This document shows positions 35,855 to 47,299 of a stretch of 64,000 bases of DNA, in pieces. Below the pieces are notes generated by a model. It made no database searches, was not told where the DNA came from, and saw only the letters and a list, made by a program, of their open reading frames with translations. The stretch is from Luteibacter sp. 9135 (GTDB lineage Bacteria; Pseudomonadota; Gammaproteobacteria; Xanthomonadales; Rhodanobacteraceae): NCBI RefSeq assembly GCF_000745005.1, contig NZ_JQNB01000001.1, positions 1,397,001-1,461,000 on the forward strand. The letters run 5' to 3'. Position 1 is the stretch's first letter. Each line of letters opens with the position of its first letter. A program made the position numbers and the translations under genes.

Positions 35855-38374
35855 TTACTGGCAGGCTTCGCAGTATTCGGGGTTCTCGAGCGAGCAGAAC
35901 ACCGCGGCTTCCGCCTGCTCCTGCGCATCGGCGACGACCGGCGCGGCGGGCGTCGGCAGCGCGGCCGACGACGAGCTGACCGTGGTCTTGGTGATGCGGG
36001 TGGCGGGACGCGAGCGCAGGTAGTACGTCGTCTTGATGCCGGACTTCCAGGCGTACATGTACATGGACGACAGCTGGCCGATGTTCGGGTTTTCCATGAA
36101 CAGGTTCAGCGACTGGCTCTGGTCGATGTAGGCGCCGCGGGAGGCTGCCAGGTCGATCAGGGCCTTCTGCGGCAGTTCCCACGTGGTGCGATACACCTCG
36201 CGCAGTGCGGCCGGGATGGACGTGATGCCCTGGACGGAGCCTTCGGCGAGCTTGATCTGGTCGCGCACTTCGGCGGTCCACAGGCCCAGCGTCTTCAGCT
36301 CGTCCACCAGGTAACGGTTCACCACCAGGAAGTCGCCCGACAGCGTCTCGCGCTTGAACAGGTTGGACACCTGCGGCTCGATGCACTCGTAGCAGCCGGC
36401 GATCGAGGCGATGGTGGCGGTCGGCGCGATGGCGATGACCAGCGAGTTGCGCAGGCCCTTCGCCTTGATCTTCTCGCGCAGCTCGGCCCAGCGACCGTCG
36501 ACGTCGGTCGGCGTGGCGGCCGGCCAGTAGTCGAACTGCAGCTCGCCGTTGGCGGCGCGGGTTTCCTCGAAGCCGGGATGGGCGCCGTCACGCTCAGCGA
36601 TCTCGTTGGACATCGAGAGTGCGTGGAAGTAGATCTCTTCCTGGATGCGCGAGGACAGCTTCAGCGCTTCCGCGGAATCGAAGGGCAGGCGGAGCTTGAA
36701 GAAGACGTCCTGCAGGCCCATGACGCCAAGCCCGACCGGACGCCACTTCATGTTCGCCGTCTTCGCCGTGGCGATCGGGTAGAAGTTGAGGTCGATCACG
36801 CGGTTCAGCTGGCGAACGGCGGTGCGCACCGTGGTGGCGAGCTTGTCGTAATCGAACTGGCCGTCGACCACGTGGCGTGCCAGGTTCACCGAGCCGAGGT
36901 TGCACACGGCGGTCTCGCCTTCCGAGGTCACTTCCAGGATCTCGGTGCACAGGTTGGACAGGTGGATGACGTTTTCCGGACGCGCGGTCTGGTTGCTGGT
37001 GGCGTTGGAACGATCCTTGAATGTCATCCAGCCGTTACCGGTCTGCGCCAGCGAACGCAGCATGCGGGCGTACAACTCGCGCGCCTTGATCGACTTGACG
37101 GCCAGTCCCTGGGCCTCGGCCTTCTCGTAGGCGGTCTCGAAGGCGGCGCCCCACGTGTCGACGAAGTGCGGCACGATCTTCGGGTCGAACAGCGACCAGT
37201 CGCCGTCGGTCTCGACACGGCGCATGAACAGGTCCGGCACCCAGTTGGCCAGGTTGAGGTTGTGCGTGCGGCGCGCGTCGTCACCGGTGTTCTCACGCAG
37301 CTCGAGGAATTCCTCGATGTCCGCATGCCAGCTTTCCAGGTACACGCAGGCGGCGCCCTTGCGCTTGCCGCCCTGGTTCACCGCGGCCACCGACGCATCC
37401 AGGGTCTTCAGCCACGGCACCAGGCCGTTGGAATGACCGTTGGTGCCCTTGATCAGCGAGCCGCGCGAGCGGATACGCGAATAGGCCAGGCCGATACCGC
37501 CAGCGAACTTCGACAGCTGGGCCACGTCGCCGTACTTGGCGTAGATGGACTCCAGCGCGTCCTGAGGCGAATCCAGCAGGAAGCACGACGACAGCTGCTC
37601 GTGCGCGGTGCCGGCGTTGAACAGGGTGGGCGAGCTGGCCAGGTATTCCAGCGACGACAGCATGCGATACAGCTCGAGCGTCTCGGCCACGTCGTTGCCG
37701 CCGAGGGCGCAGGCGATGCGCATGAAGAAGTACTGCGGCGTCTCGATGACGAAGCGCCGGGTCGGGTGGCGCAGCAGGTAGCGGTCGTAGACCGTGCGCA
37801 GGCCGAAGTATTCGAAGCGGCGCGAGCCGGCGGTGTCGATGGCATCGTTGAGCTTGCGCGCGTTGACCAGCACGAAGTCACGCAGGCGCTCGTTGAGGAT
37901 GCCCAGCTCGAAGCCGGTGCTGATCGACTGCGAGAACGACTGGATGTCCTGGCCGGACACTTCCTTGTCGACGAAAGCGGCCAGCAGGCGCGCGGCCAGC
38001 TGGCCGTATTCCGGTTCCTCGGCGGTGAGCGCCGCGGAGGTGCGGATCGACAGCTGGTCCAGCTCCTGCGTGGTGGCGCCGTCGTACAGGCCGCCGATGG
38101 TCTTCAGCGCCACGCGCATCGGGTCGACCGCGAACAGGCCATCGGCGCTGCGGGTCACCGCGCGCACGATCTTGTTCACGTCGACGGCTTCCTGGCCGCC
38201 GTTGCGCTTGGTGACGCGCATCTGGCCGGGGTTGTGCGGCGGGGTCAGCGCGAACGCCGGCGGCGGCTCGTTGCGGTAACCGGCAGCGGGTGCCTTGTCC
38301 GCCGGGGCGGGGGAGGTGACGGCCGTATCGGCTGCTTCGGTGCGCTCGCGCGCGGCGGATTCCATCGTGGTCAT
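35855..38374 (-). CDS. nrdA: Class I ribonucleoside-diphosphate reductase, alpha subunit
   Basis: Catalytic subunit that reduces ribonucleoside diphosphates, 839 residues (E. coli NrdA is about 760; the extra is an Ala/Pro-rich N-terminus). The ATP-cone follows at about residues 50-145 (MRVTKRNGGQEAVDVNKIVR). Active-site motifs: HEQLSSCFLLD, NLCTEILEVTSEGETAVCNL (radical Cys and Glu, then the redox Cys), and the Tyr-Tyr transfer region KSGIKTTYYLRSR. The C-terminal CSLENPEYCEACQ holds the thioredoxin-reactive Cys pair. The start ATG lacks a strong Shine-Dalgarno. Transcript begins about 370 bases upstream behind a B12 riboswitch. Confidence 0.94.
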   Translation of the reverse strand: MTTMESAARERTEAADTAVTSPAPADKAPAAGYRNEPPPAFALTPPHNPGQMRVTKRNGGQEAVDVNKIVRAVTRSADGLFAVDPMRVALKTIGGLYDGATTQELDQLSIRTSAALTAEEPEYGQLAARLLAAFVDKEVSGQDIQSFSQSISTGFELGILNERLRDFVLVNARKLNDAIDTAGSRRFEYFGLRTVYDRYLLRHPTRRFVIETPQYFFMRIACALGGNDVAETLELYRMLSSLEYLASSPTLFNAGTAHEQLSSCFLLDSPQDALESIYAKYGDVAQLSKFAGGIGLAYSRIRSRGSLIKGTNGHSNGLVPWLKTLDASVAAVNQGGKRKGAACVYLESWHADIEEFLELRENTGDDARRTHNLNLANWVPDLFMRRVETDGDWSLFDPKIVPHFVDTWGAAFETAYEKAEAQGLAVKSIKARELYARMLRSLAQTGNGWMTFKDRSNATSNQTARPENVIHLSNLCTEILEVTSEGETAVCNLGSVNLARHVVDGQFDYDKLATTVRTAVRQLNRVIDLNFYPIATAKTANMKWRPVGLGVMGLQDVFFKLRLPFDSAEALKLSSRIQEEIYFHALSMSNEIAERDGAHPGFEETRAANGELQFDYWPAATPTDVDGRWAELREKIKAKGLRNSLVIAIAPTATIASIAGCYECIEPQVSNLFKRETLSGDFLVVNRYLVDELKTLGLWTAEVRDQIKLAEGSVQGITSIPAALREVYRTTWELPQKALIDLAASRGAYIDQSQSLNLFMENPNIGQLSSMYMYAWKSGIKTTYYLRSRPATRITKTTVSSSSAALPTPAAPVVADAQEQAEAAVFCSLENPEYCEACQ

Positions 38375-38518
38375 GTCAGGCGTGCCCCAGGGCTCGGTTC
38401 AAACTCCCGTTCCCTCGGACGGGGCTCGAAGCGGTGGGCCGGCGGAAAAAGATCGCGTCGGAGCACGCCATCGGGGGCTCCGGACCGCGACGTGCCTCCC
38501 CGCGGAAGCCGTCACCAC

Positions 38519-38537
38519 AAAAACCGCCGCCTGGCGG
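38519..38537 (-). terminator. Riboswitch-controlled intrinsic terminator ahead of nrdA
   Basis: On the minus strand CCGCC, loop AGGC, GGCGG and five T's directly follow the cobalamin riboswitch, starting ten bases after its closing helix. It fits an expression platform that ends transcription before nrdA when B12 is bound. Confidence 0.75.
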
Positions 38538-38547
38538 GGCGACAGCT

Positions 38548-38736
38548 GTTGGCAGGTCTTCGGACTTCGTGGACGGGGACGCCTTTCGGGTCCGGCCTAG
38601 CCGTCGCTTCCCAATCCCACGGGGGGACCAGTGCGTGTGACGGGTTCGTTTCCACTTACCGCTGCGGGGCAGTTCCGGATTTGCACCGGATTCCCTATTA
38701 AGTCCGACGGGCAGTCGCGCCTCTTCGGACACCAAC
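38548..38736 (-). promoter_or_regulatory. Cobalamin (AdoCbl) riboswitch upstream of nrdAB
   Basis: Read on the minus strand. Core elements in order: AATAGGGAA (38691-38699), CCGGTG...AATCCGG...CTGCCCCGC (38664-38689), GCGGTAAGT, CACTGG and GTGGGATTGGGAAG in the middle, and the B12 box AAGTCCGAAGACCTGCC (38551-38567). Closing helix GTTGG/CCAAC (38732-38736 with 38548-38552). All conserved blocks are present in the right order and spacing. With the terminator following, B12 should switch nrdAB off. Confidence 0.93.
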
Positions 38737-38741
38737 GGGAC

Positions 38742-38787
38742 ACACCATATAGCTGGTCCCCGGTACCGTCAACACAAGATATAGGGT
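38742..38787 (-). promoter_or_regulatory. Paired NrdR-like boxes over the nrdA promoter
   Basis: ACCCTATATCTTGTGT (minus strand, 38772-38787) and ACCAGCTATATGGTGT (38742-38757) resemble the NrdR consensus ACACTATATMTTGTGT; the first is the better match. Centres are 30 bases apart, close to the three helical turns between tandem NrdR boxes. One abuts the -35 and the other covers the -10. Confidence 0.6.
38744..38772 (-). promoter_or_regulatory. Promoter of nrdAB
   Basis: TTGACG (38767-38772), a 17-base spacer and TATGGT (38744-38749) on the minus strand, so that transcription would begin just before the first paired element of the riboswitch. Confidence 0.6.
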
Positions 38788-38931
38788 AAATGCGCTATGT
38801 GCTTGATCCGCCGGGAGTCATTTTTTTACAACCCCCCGTGGACCGATTTGCGCATCGCGACATGACCGTTTCGTGAAGATGGCCTACACAAATTGCAGGG
38901 CTTCGAACCTTTAACATCTGCGATCCGCCCC

Positions 38932-41790
38932 ATGACCGCTCGCTCGATGCCATCTACGTTCGCGTTGCAGGAACACGCCCTGGTCACCCATGCGTTCGAC
39001 GCACTGCCGTTCGGCTTCACGGCCGTGTCGGCGACAGGGGAGCTCCTTTACGCCAATGCCTGGATGACCGCACGGCTTCGTGACGGGGCGGGGCAGGGCT
39101 TCCTGACCTGGTGGACCGAAGACAGCCGCGCGCGATTGAGCACCCTGCTCCTGACCGGCGGGATCGAGGGCGTCCGTGAGCTTGCGCTCACGGCGGTCGA
39201 CGGCACCGCCTGGCGGGTCTCGGTCGAGCTGTGGCGCGCCCCGGTGGCTGGCGAGGCGGTCTTCATGGTCGCGGTATCCCCCCCCGTTGGCGATGCCGCC
39301 GCCACGGCCGGCGACACGGAAGATCGGCGCCTGGCCCTCATCGAGGTGGGCAACCTGCTCCGTGACCTCGAGGATCCGGCCCACATCGCCTACTGCGTCG
39401 CCGAGGTGCTGGGCCGCACGCTCCGGATCAGCCGGGCCGGTTACGGCACCGTGGACACCGTGGCGGAGACCATCAGCGTCGAACGCGACTGGAACGCCCC
39501 CGGCATCCTGACGCTGGCCGGCGTGCTGAACTTCCGCGATTACGGATCGTACATCGACGATATCAAAGCCGGTCGCACCGCCGTCGTCACCGATGCCTAC
39601 CAGGATCCGCGCACCCAACGCACCGCCGATGCGCTGGCGGCGATCAGCGCCGTCTCCTTCATCAATATGCCGGTGACCGAGAGGGGCGGCGTCGTGGCGC
39701 TGCTCTACCTCAACCACGAGGGGCCCCGCGAGTGGCCGGAGGAGGAGATCGCCTTCGTCCGTGAGGTGGCCAATCGTACGCGCGTCGCCGTGGAGCGGCG
39801 CCGCGCCGAAGCCGAGCTGCAGCAACTCGCCCAGAGCCTGGAGCGACAGGTGGCGGAGCGCACCTTCGAGCGCGACCGTATCTGGCGCTTCTCCAGCGAC
39901 ATCCTGCTCGTGGCCGATGCGGATACGCGCCTGCTCTCGGTCAATCCGGCGTGGACCGCGATCCTGGGCTGGAGCGAGCGCGAGACCCTGGGACGGTCCT
40001 ACCTGGATTTCGTGCACCCCGACGACACCGATCGTACCGGTGAGGAAACCGGGCAGCTGGCCGACGGGGTGGCCACGCTGCGCTTCGAGAATCGTTACCG
40101 CACGGCCGATGGGGGCTTCCGTCAGCTGTCCTGGCGGGCCGTGCCCAGCGAAGGCATGATCTTTGCCGTGGCCCGCGATGTCACGATCGAACGCGCGCGC
40201 GACGCGGAACTGGACCTGGCCCAGGAGCAACTGCGCCAGGCGCAGAAGATGGATGCTATCGGCAACCTCACCGGTGGCGTGGCGCACGACTTCAACAACC
40301 TGCTGCAGGTGATCAGCGGCAACCTGCAACTGCTGGGCATCGATGTCTCGGGTAACGAACGCGCCGAGCGTCGCGTGGCCAACGCCATGGCGGGCGTCAC
40401 TCGCGGGTCCAAGCTAGCCGCCCAACTGCTGGCCTTCGGCCGGCGCCAGCCGCTGGCGCCCAAGGTCGTCAACGTCGGCCGCTTCGTCCGTGACATGGAC
40501 GAGCTGCTCCGCCGCGCGCTGGGTGAGGCGATCGAGGTGGAGACCGTGATCGCCGGTGGTCTGTGGAATACGCTCGTCGATCCGTCCAACGTGGAGAACG
40601 CCCTGCTCAACCTGGCGATCAACGCACGTGACGCGATGAGCGGCCAGGGCAGGCTCACCGTGGAGGCAGGCAACGCCTTGCTGGACGAGAACTATGCGAA
40701 AACCCACGGTGACCTCCGTCCCGGCCAGTACGTGATGCTTGCGGTGACCGACACCGGATGCGGTATTCCGGCGGATATCCTGGACAAGGTGTTCGACCCG
40801 TTCTTCACGACCAAGCCCGAGGGCCGCGGCACGGGTCTGGGCCTGTCGATGGTCTACGGATTCGTCAAGCAATCCGGTGGTCACATCAAGGTGTACAGCG
40901 AGCCGGGTGAAGGTACGACGGTAAAGATCTACCTGCCCCGGTCCATGCAGAGCGAGGATCGTATCGTGGTCGTCGAAGAGGAAGCCATTCGCGGTGGTGA
41001 CGAAACCATTCTCGTCGCCGAGGACGATGAGGCCGTGCGGGAAACCGTGGTCGGCATGCTCGCCGAACTCGGTTACCGCGTCCTGAAGGCACGCGATGCC
41101 GAGAGCGCGCTGTCGATCGTGGAAAGCGGTATCGCCATCGATCTGTTGTTTACCGACGTGGTGATGCCCGGCCCCCTGCGCAGCCCCGAGCTCGCGCGCA
41201 AGGCGGTCGAGCGCCAGCCCGGCCTGGCCGTGTTGTTCACCTCGGGCTATACCGAGAACGCCATCGTGCATGGCGGTCGCCTGGACGAGGGCGTCGAATT
41301 GCTCAGCAAGCCGTACACGCGCGAGCAGTTGGCACGTCGGGTCCGCCAGGTGCTGGGCGCCCGCATGCCCCGGACGATCGCCGAGGTGGCGACGCCTCCG
41401 CAGGCTCAGTCGCCGGCCCCGGCCCCGGCCGTTGCCGTGCCGCTACGCGTACTGGTACTTGAAGACGACGCCTTGATCCGTATGTCGATCACCGAGATGC
41501 TGGAGAGCCGCGGACACGTGGCGTTCGAGGCCGGTGACGGTAACGAAGCGCTTCGCGTCCACGGTGCCGAGGCCATCGACGTGCTGCTGGCCGACGTGGG
41601 ATTGCCGGGCATGAGCGGCGTGGATGTGGCCGAGCGGCTGCGCGAGGCCCAGCCGGAATTGCCGGTGATCTACGCCACAGGCGACCACACCGCCAATGGC
41701 GTGGTCCGCGACGATCGCACGGCGATCATCGTCAAGCCGTACGGAGTGGCCGACCTGATGGAAGCACTGGGGCGCATCGCGCGTCGTTGA
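38932..41790 (+). CDS. Hybrid histidine kinase with PAS, GAF and two receiver domains
   Basis: Cytosolic sensor kinase of 952 residues; no membrane helix. Order: PAS-like (about 15-115), GAF (about 130-290), coiled coil (about 295-325), second PAS (about 330-420), dimerisation helix with phospho-His452 in [14 protein letters not shown], ATPase with N box [10 protein letters not shown] and G boxes DTGCGIP and [10 protein letters not shown], first receiver (Asp742 in LFTDVVMPG) and second receiver (Asp888 in [12 protein letters not shown]) after a Pro/Ala linker. No output domain, so the signal passes on by phosphorelay. Starts are ambiguous (TTG 38893, ATG 38932, ATG 38947). Stimulus unknown; divergent from nrdAB, which need not mean a link. 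Confidence 0.88.
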   Translation: MTARSMPSTFALQEHALVTHAFDALPFGFTAVSATGELLYANAWMTARLRDGAGQGFLTWWTEDSRARLSTLLLTGGIEGVRELALTAVDGTAWRVSVELWRAPVAGEAVFMVAVSPPVGDAAATAGDTEDRRLALIEVGNLLRDLEDPAHIAYCVAEVLGRTLRISRAGYGTVDTVAETISVERDWNAPGILTLAGVLNFRDYGSYIDDIKAGRTAVVTDAYQDPRTQRTADALAAISAVSFINMPVTERGGVVALLYLNHEGPREWPEEEIAFVREVANRTRVAVERRRAEAELQQLAQSLERQVAERTFERDRIWRFSSDILLVADADTRLLSVNPAWTAILGWSERETLGRSYLDFVHPDDTDRTGEETGQLADGVATLRFENRYRTADGGFRQLSWRAVPSEGMIFAVARDVTIERARDAELDLAQEQLRQAQKMDAIGNLTGGVAHDFNNLLQVISGNLQLLGIDVSGNERAERRVANAMAGVTRGSKLAAQLLAFGRRQPLAPKVVNVGRFVRDMDELLRRALGEAIEVETVIAGGLWNTLVDPSNVENALLNLAINARDAMSGQGRLTVEAGNALLDENYAKTHGDLRPGQYVMLAVTDTGCGIPADILDKVFDPFFTTKPEGRGTGLGLSMVYGFVKQSGGHIKVYSEPGEGTTVKIYLPRSMQSEDRIVVVEEEAIRGGDETILVAEDDEAVRETVVGMLAELGYRVLKARDAESALSIVESGIAIDLLFTDVVMPGPLRSPELARKAVERQPGLAVLFTSGYTENAIVHGGRLDEGVELLSKPYTREQLARRVRQVLGARMPRTIAEVATPPQAQSPAPAPAVAVPLRVLVLEDDALIRMSITEMLESRGHVAFEAGDGNEALRVHGAEAIDVLLADVGLPGMSGVDVAERLREAQPELPVIYATGDHTANGVVRDDRTAIIVKPYGVADLMEALGRIARR

Positions 41791-41859
41791 TAGACGCTTG
41801 TCCGTCGACGCGGGCACGGGGCGTGCCGACGCGTCGACGGGTGCTTTTCGATGCGTCTG

Positions 41860-42765
41860 TTACGGCAGCATGTTGCCGCCGGTCACGCCGTAGGTCTCGC
41901 CGGTGATGAAGCTGGCTTCCTGGCTGGCGAGCAGGACGTAGAGTGGCGCGCATTCCACCGGCTGGCCCGGGCGGCCCAGCGGCACGTTCTTGCCGAACTC
42001 CACCACCTTCTCCTGCGGCTGGCCGCCGCTAGGCTGGAGCGGGGTCCACACGGGGCCGGGCGCCACGGCGTTGACGCGGATGCCCTTCTCGGCCAGTTGC
42101 TTCGCCAGCGCCTTGGTGAAGGCGACGATGGCCGCCTTGGTCGGCGCATAGTCGAGCAGGATGTCGGATGGCTGATAGGCCTGGATGGACGCCGTGTTGA
42201 CGATGGCCGCGCCCGGCGGCATGTGCGGCACGGCGGCCTTGGTCAGCCAGAACAGGGCGAACACGTTGGTGCGGAAAGTGGCCTCGAACGACGCGCTGTC
42301 CAGGTCGTCGATGGACTCGCTGAACTGCTGGCGGCCTGCGATGTTGGCAAGGATGTCCAGGCCGCCCAGCTCCTTCACGCTTCGCTGGACCAACTCCTTG
42401 CAGAACGCCTCGTCAGCCAGATCGCCCGGTACGGCAACCACCTTGTGTCCCTCGCCGGTGAGCAAGGCGACCACTTCGTCGGCGTCCTTCTGTTCGGAAG
42501 GCAGATAGTTGATCACCACACTGGCGCCTTCACGGGCGAAGGCGATCGCGGCGGCACGGCCGATGCCGGAGTCGCCGCCGGTGACCAGCGCCTTGCGCCC
42601 CTTCAGGCGGCCGTTGCCGCGATAGCTGGTTTCGCCATGGTCAGGCCTCGGCGACATCTCGGCGGCCAGGCCCGGCTGCGGTTGCGGTTGCCGGGAAAAC
42701 TCCGGCTGCGGGTACTGCGTGCGCGGATCGCGCATGGCATAGGGATCGTTTACGGCGTCGGCCAT
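41860..42765 (-). CDS. Short-chain dehydrogenase/reductase (YhxC/YdaD-like)
   Basis: 301-residue Rossmann-fold oxidoreductase with NAD(P) motif ALVTGGDSGIGRAAAIAFA and catalytic DYAPTKAAI (Tyr and Lys). The 50-residue N-terminal extension with PQTQYPQPEF-like, Pro/Gln-rich sequence is typical of the general-stress SDR group (YhxC/YdaD). GAGGACT precedes the ATG. Physiological substrate unknown. Divergent from the rhamnosidase gene with 98 bases between. Confidence 0.88.
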   Translation of the reverse strand: MADAVNDPYAMRDPRTQYPQPEFSRQPQPQPGLAAEMSPRPDHGETSYRGNGRLKGRKALVTGGDSGIGRAAAIAFAREGASVVINYLPSEQKDADEVVALLTGEGHKVVAVPGDLADEAFCKELVQRSVKELGGLDILANIAGRQQFSESIDDLDSASFEATFRTNVFALFWLTKAAVPHMPPGAAIVNTASIQAYQPSDILLDYAPTKAAIVAFTKALAKQLAEKGIRVNAVAPGPVWTPLQPSGGQPQEKVVEFGKNVPLGRPGQPVECAPLYVLLASQEASFITGETYGVTGGNMLP

Positions 42766-42863
42766 GGGGGAGTCCTCGTCGGGATGGGGAGCCACAAGGT
42801 TTACGGTCACGGACGTCCATGCGCCGTCCACACGGTGTCAGTTCGGGTTTCCCTTTCCGCGAT

Positions 42864-45449
42864 ATGCTCACCCGTCGTCGTACCGAGGCCTGCCCCTTGC
42901 ACGCACTTCACCGGCTCGCCCTCCTGCTGGCTTGCTTCGCGCCGATCGCCGATGCCGCGGTCGTGGTGCACACACCCCGGACCGAGCGCACCGACACGCC
43001 GACCTACGTTGATACGCCTGTACCCCGCTTCGCCTGGGTCATCGACAGCGATCGGCAGGACACCGTGCAGACCGGCTATCACCTCGTGGTGACTCATGTG
43101 GGTAAGGTGGTGTGGGATAGCGGCTCGGTGCGTTCACCGGCCTCGTTCGATATCGATTACGCGGGGCCAGCCCTTTTGCCAGGCGAGCGCTACGAGTGGC
43201 ATGCCGATGTCGACACCACGGATGGCGAAGGCCATGTCGCGTCGCACTTCGATACCGCGTTGGACGAGCGCGGATGGCACGGGGCGCGCTGGATCGGCAA
43301 GGCCAAGGCGGACAGCCTGCCGGCACCGCTGTTGCGCCGTGCATTCCATGTGGATACCGACGCGACGCGTGCCACGTTATACGTTGCCGCGGGTGGCTAC
43401 GCGGACATGTCCATCGACGGCCGGCCCGTGAGCGATGCCGTGCTGTCGCCAGGCTTCACCGATTACGACAAGCGGGTGGAAGTGGTGGCCACCGATGTAC
43501 CGCTGTCGCCGGGCGATCACGTGCTGGGCGCCGAACTCGGGCGCGGCTTCTACGGCATGACCAATCCGAATGTCTGGCACTGGGAAAAAGCGCCCTGGCA
43601 TGGCCAGCCGCGCCTCCGCGCGCTGCTGCGCATCCGGTACGCCGATGGGCGGCGACAGGACATCGTCAGCGACCGTGACTGGCAGCTCGCCGACGGACCC
43701 ACGCGACTCGACGACCTCTACGGCGGTGAGACATTCGATGCGCGTGCCACGGCGCCGGCGGCATGGCGTGCAGCCAGCGAGCTTCCCGCACCCAAAGGCA
43801 CCCTGGTCGCGCAGACGGAGCAACCGATCCGCGCGGTGGCCACGCTGAAGGCCACGGCGGTGACCGAGCCGCGCCCGGGCACGTATGTGTTCGCCTTTCC
43901 GCGCGTCATCGCCGGGTGGGCCACCTTCGACGTCAGCGGGCCGGCGGGTACCACGGTCGTCGCGCACTACGGCGAGAAGCTGATGCCCGACGGCACCGTG
44001 GACGCTCGCGACGAGCACCACTATTTCCGCAACGGCTTCCAGACCGACCGGTTGGTGCTGGCAGGCGTACGCACACGCTGGCATCCACGTTTCTCGTACA
44101 AGGGCTTTCGCTACGTGCAGGTGGATGGATGGCCGGGTACGAAGCCGCCGATCGACGCGGTCACGGCGCAGGTCGTGCACACCGACGTCGCCGAGACCAG
44201 CCGGTTCGACAGCAGCGATGCCTTGCTCGACTGGATCCATCGCGCGGCGGTGGACACCCTGCTCAACAACCTGCACGGCATTCCCACCGATACCCCGATG
44301 TACGAGAAGAACGGCTGGACCGGCGACGGCATGCTCGGGGCGGACATGTTCCTGCGCAACCTGGATACCGACCGCCTACTGGCCAAATGGGTGCGCGACA
44401 TTGCCGACACTCGTGGCGCGGACGGCGCGCCGTGGCTGATCGCGCCCAATCCGGGATGGGGCCATGTCCGAGCGCCCACCTGGCACGCGGCGTATGTGTT
44501 CGTGCCCTGGTCGTTGTGGATGCATGCGGGCGACCGCCGGCCGATCGAGGAGCACCTGGCCGGCATGGCGCGTTACGTAGCCATGGAGGATGCACGCTCC
44601 CCCGGCGGGGTGGCCGACACGGAGCTGGGCGACTGGGTCAGCCCGGAAACCGACCCCGGCGGTGAGAACGCGCCGGAGGACAAGCGCATCGCCGCCACCG
44701 CCTACCTGTATGGCATGGAGCGCACCGTGGCCCGGATGTATCGCCTGCTCGACCGGCCGGCCGCTGCCGACGCGTTCGAAGCGAGGGCCGCCCGGGTGCG
44801 CGAGGCGTTCAACGCCCGGTTCCTCGATCGTGCCGCGGGTCGCTATCGTGGCATGGGCGATCGTGGTTATCGCCAGGCCCATGCCCTGCTGGCGCTGTGG
44901 TTCGATCTCGTCCCGGACGAGCTGCGCGATCGCATCGCGGCAGGCATCGCCGACGATGCCAGGGTACGTGGCGACCATCTCGACACCGGAGCGCTCGCGA
45001 CCAAAACGATCCTTCCCGTGCTGACAGCCACGGGACACGCGGACGAGGCCTGGCGTATCGCCACCCAGACTACCTTCCCGAGCTGGGGTTTCTGGCGCGC
45101 CAGCGGCGCCACCAGCCTGTGGGAACACTGGAAGCCGGCCTCGCGATCGCGTGGGCACTATTTCCTCGGCACCGTGGACGACTGGCTGTTCGGTGACGTG
45201 GCTGGCCTGCGCCCGCTGGCGCCGGGCTGGCGACGTATCGGAGTGCGGCCCGCGCTCACTGCATGGCTGGCGCACGCATCGGCCTCGGTCATGACGCCCT
45301 ACGGCGAGGCCGCGGTGGCCTGGCACAAGGAAGGCGGAACGCTGATCCTCGACGTGCGCGTGCCCGTGGGTGCCGAAGCCGTGGTGACCTTGCCCGGGCG
45401 CCCCGACGTGGTGCTCGGTTCGGGGCGGCACCGGATGGTCGCGCCTTGA
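42864..45449 (+). CDS. Alpha-L-rhamnosidase (glycoside hydrolase family 78)
   Basis: Exported enzyme of 861 residues that removes terminal alpha-L-rhamnose from plant glycosides or polysaccharides. Layout fits GH78: Ig-like N-terminal domain, the two jelly-roll beta domains (about residues 130-420), an (alpha/alpha)6 barrel with PMYEKNGWTGDGMLG, where the Glu of the ExxGWTGD-like motif is the likely general acid, and a C-terminal beta domain. DWLFGDVAGLRPLAPGWRRI near the end is characteristic. A signal peptide ends at IADAA; the start (ATG 42864) is uncertain because no good Shine-Dalgarno is seen and TTG 42897 would still give the signal. Confidence 0.88.
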   Translation: MLTRRRTEACPLHALHRLALLLACFAPIADAAVVVHTPRTERTDTPTYVDTPVPRFAWVIDSDRQDTVQTGYHLVVTHVGKVVWDSGSVRSPASFDIDYAGPALLPGERYEWHADVDTTDGEGHVASHFDTALDERGWHGARWIGKAKADSLPAPLLRRAFHVDTDATRATLYVAAGGYADMSIDGRPVSDAVLSPGFTDYDKRVEVVATDVPLSPGDHVLGAELGRGFYGMTNPNVWHWEKAPWHGQPRLRALLRIRYADGRRQDIVSDRDWQLADGPTRLDDLYGGETFDARATAPAAWRAASELPAPKGTLVAQTEQPIRAVATLKATAVTEPRPGTYVFAFPRVIAGWATFDVSGPAGTTVVAHYGEKLMPDGTVDARDEHHYFRNGFQTDRLVLAGVRTRWHPRFSYKGFRYVQVDGWPGTKPPIDAVTAQVVHTDVAETSRFDSSDALLDWIHRAAVDTLLNNLHGIPTDTPMYEKNGWTGDGMLGADMFLRNLDTDRLLAKWVRDIADTRGADGAPWLIAPNPGWGHVRAPTWHAAYVFVPWSLWMHAGDRRPIEEHLAGMARYVAMEDARSPGGVADTELGDWVSPETDPGGENAPEDKRIAATAYLYGMERTVARMYRLLDRPAAADAFEARAARVREAFNARFLDRAAGRYRGMGDRGYRQAHALLALWFDLVPDELRDRIAAGIADDARVRGDHLDTGALATKTILPVLTATGHADEAWRIATQTTFPSWGFWRASGATSLWEHWKPASRSRGHYFLGTVDDWLFGDVAGLRPLAPGWRRIGVRPALTAWLAHASASVMTPYGEAAVAWHKEGGTLILDVRVPVGAEAVVTLPGRPDVVLGSGRHRMVAP

Positions 45450-45524
45450 TCATCCCGTGCCACCTGGGTATGCCGACGCGCGGGTAGGTTATGGTTTGGC
45501 TCACGTCACCACCGGGAGACTCCC

Positions 45525-47207
<1,683 letters not shown>

Positions 47208-47299
47208 GGGCATGCAGGGCGCTACCTGCACCTCGGATTCACGGCCGCTGCACGACCCTAAGGGTTGGGGGAGGACCCACGCCAATTGAGTGAGTTCGG

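Noticed and set aside
35714..38701. Very long open frame on the plus strand across nrdA/nrdB upstream parts
   Set aside because: It is antisense to nrdA, rich in Arg/His/Val/Gly with no family motif, and arises from the high GC third positions of nrdA. The same is true of long frames opposite cpdB, the permease, the M61 gene and gcd.
38932..41790. Histidine kinase as the regulator of nrdAB
   Set aside because: It is only divergent from nrdAB and has no DNA-binding domain; the nrd promoter carries NrdR boxes and a riboswitch which are sufficient.
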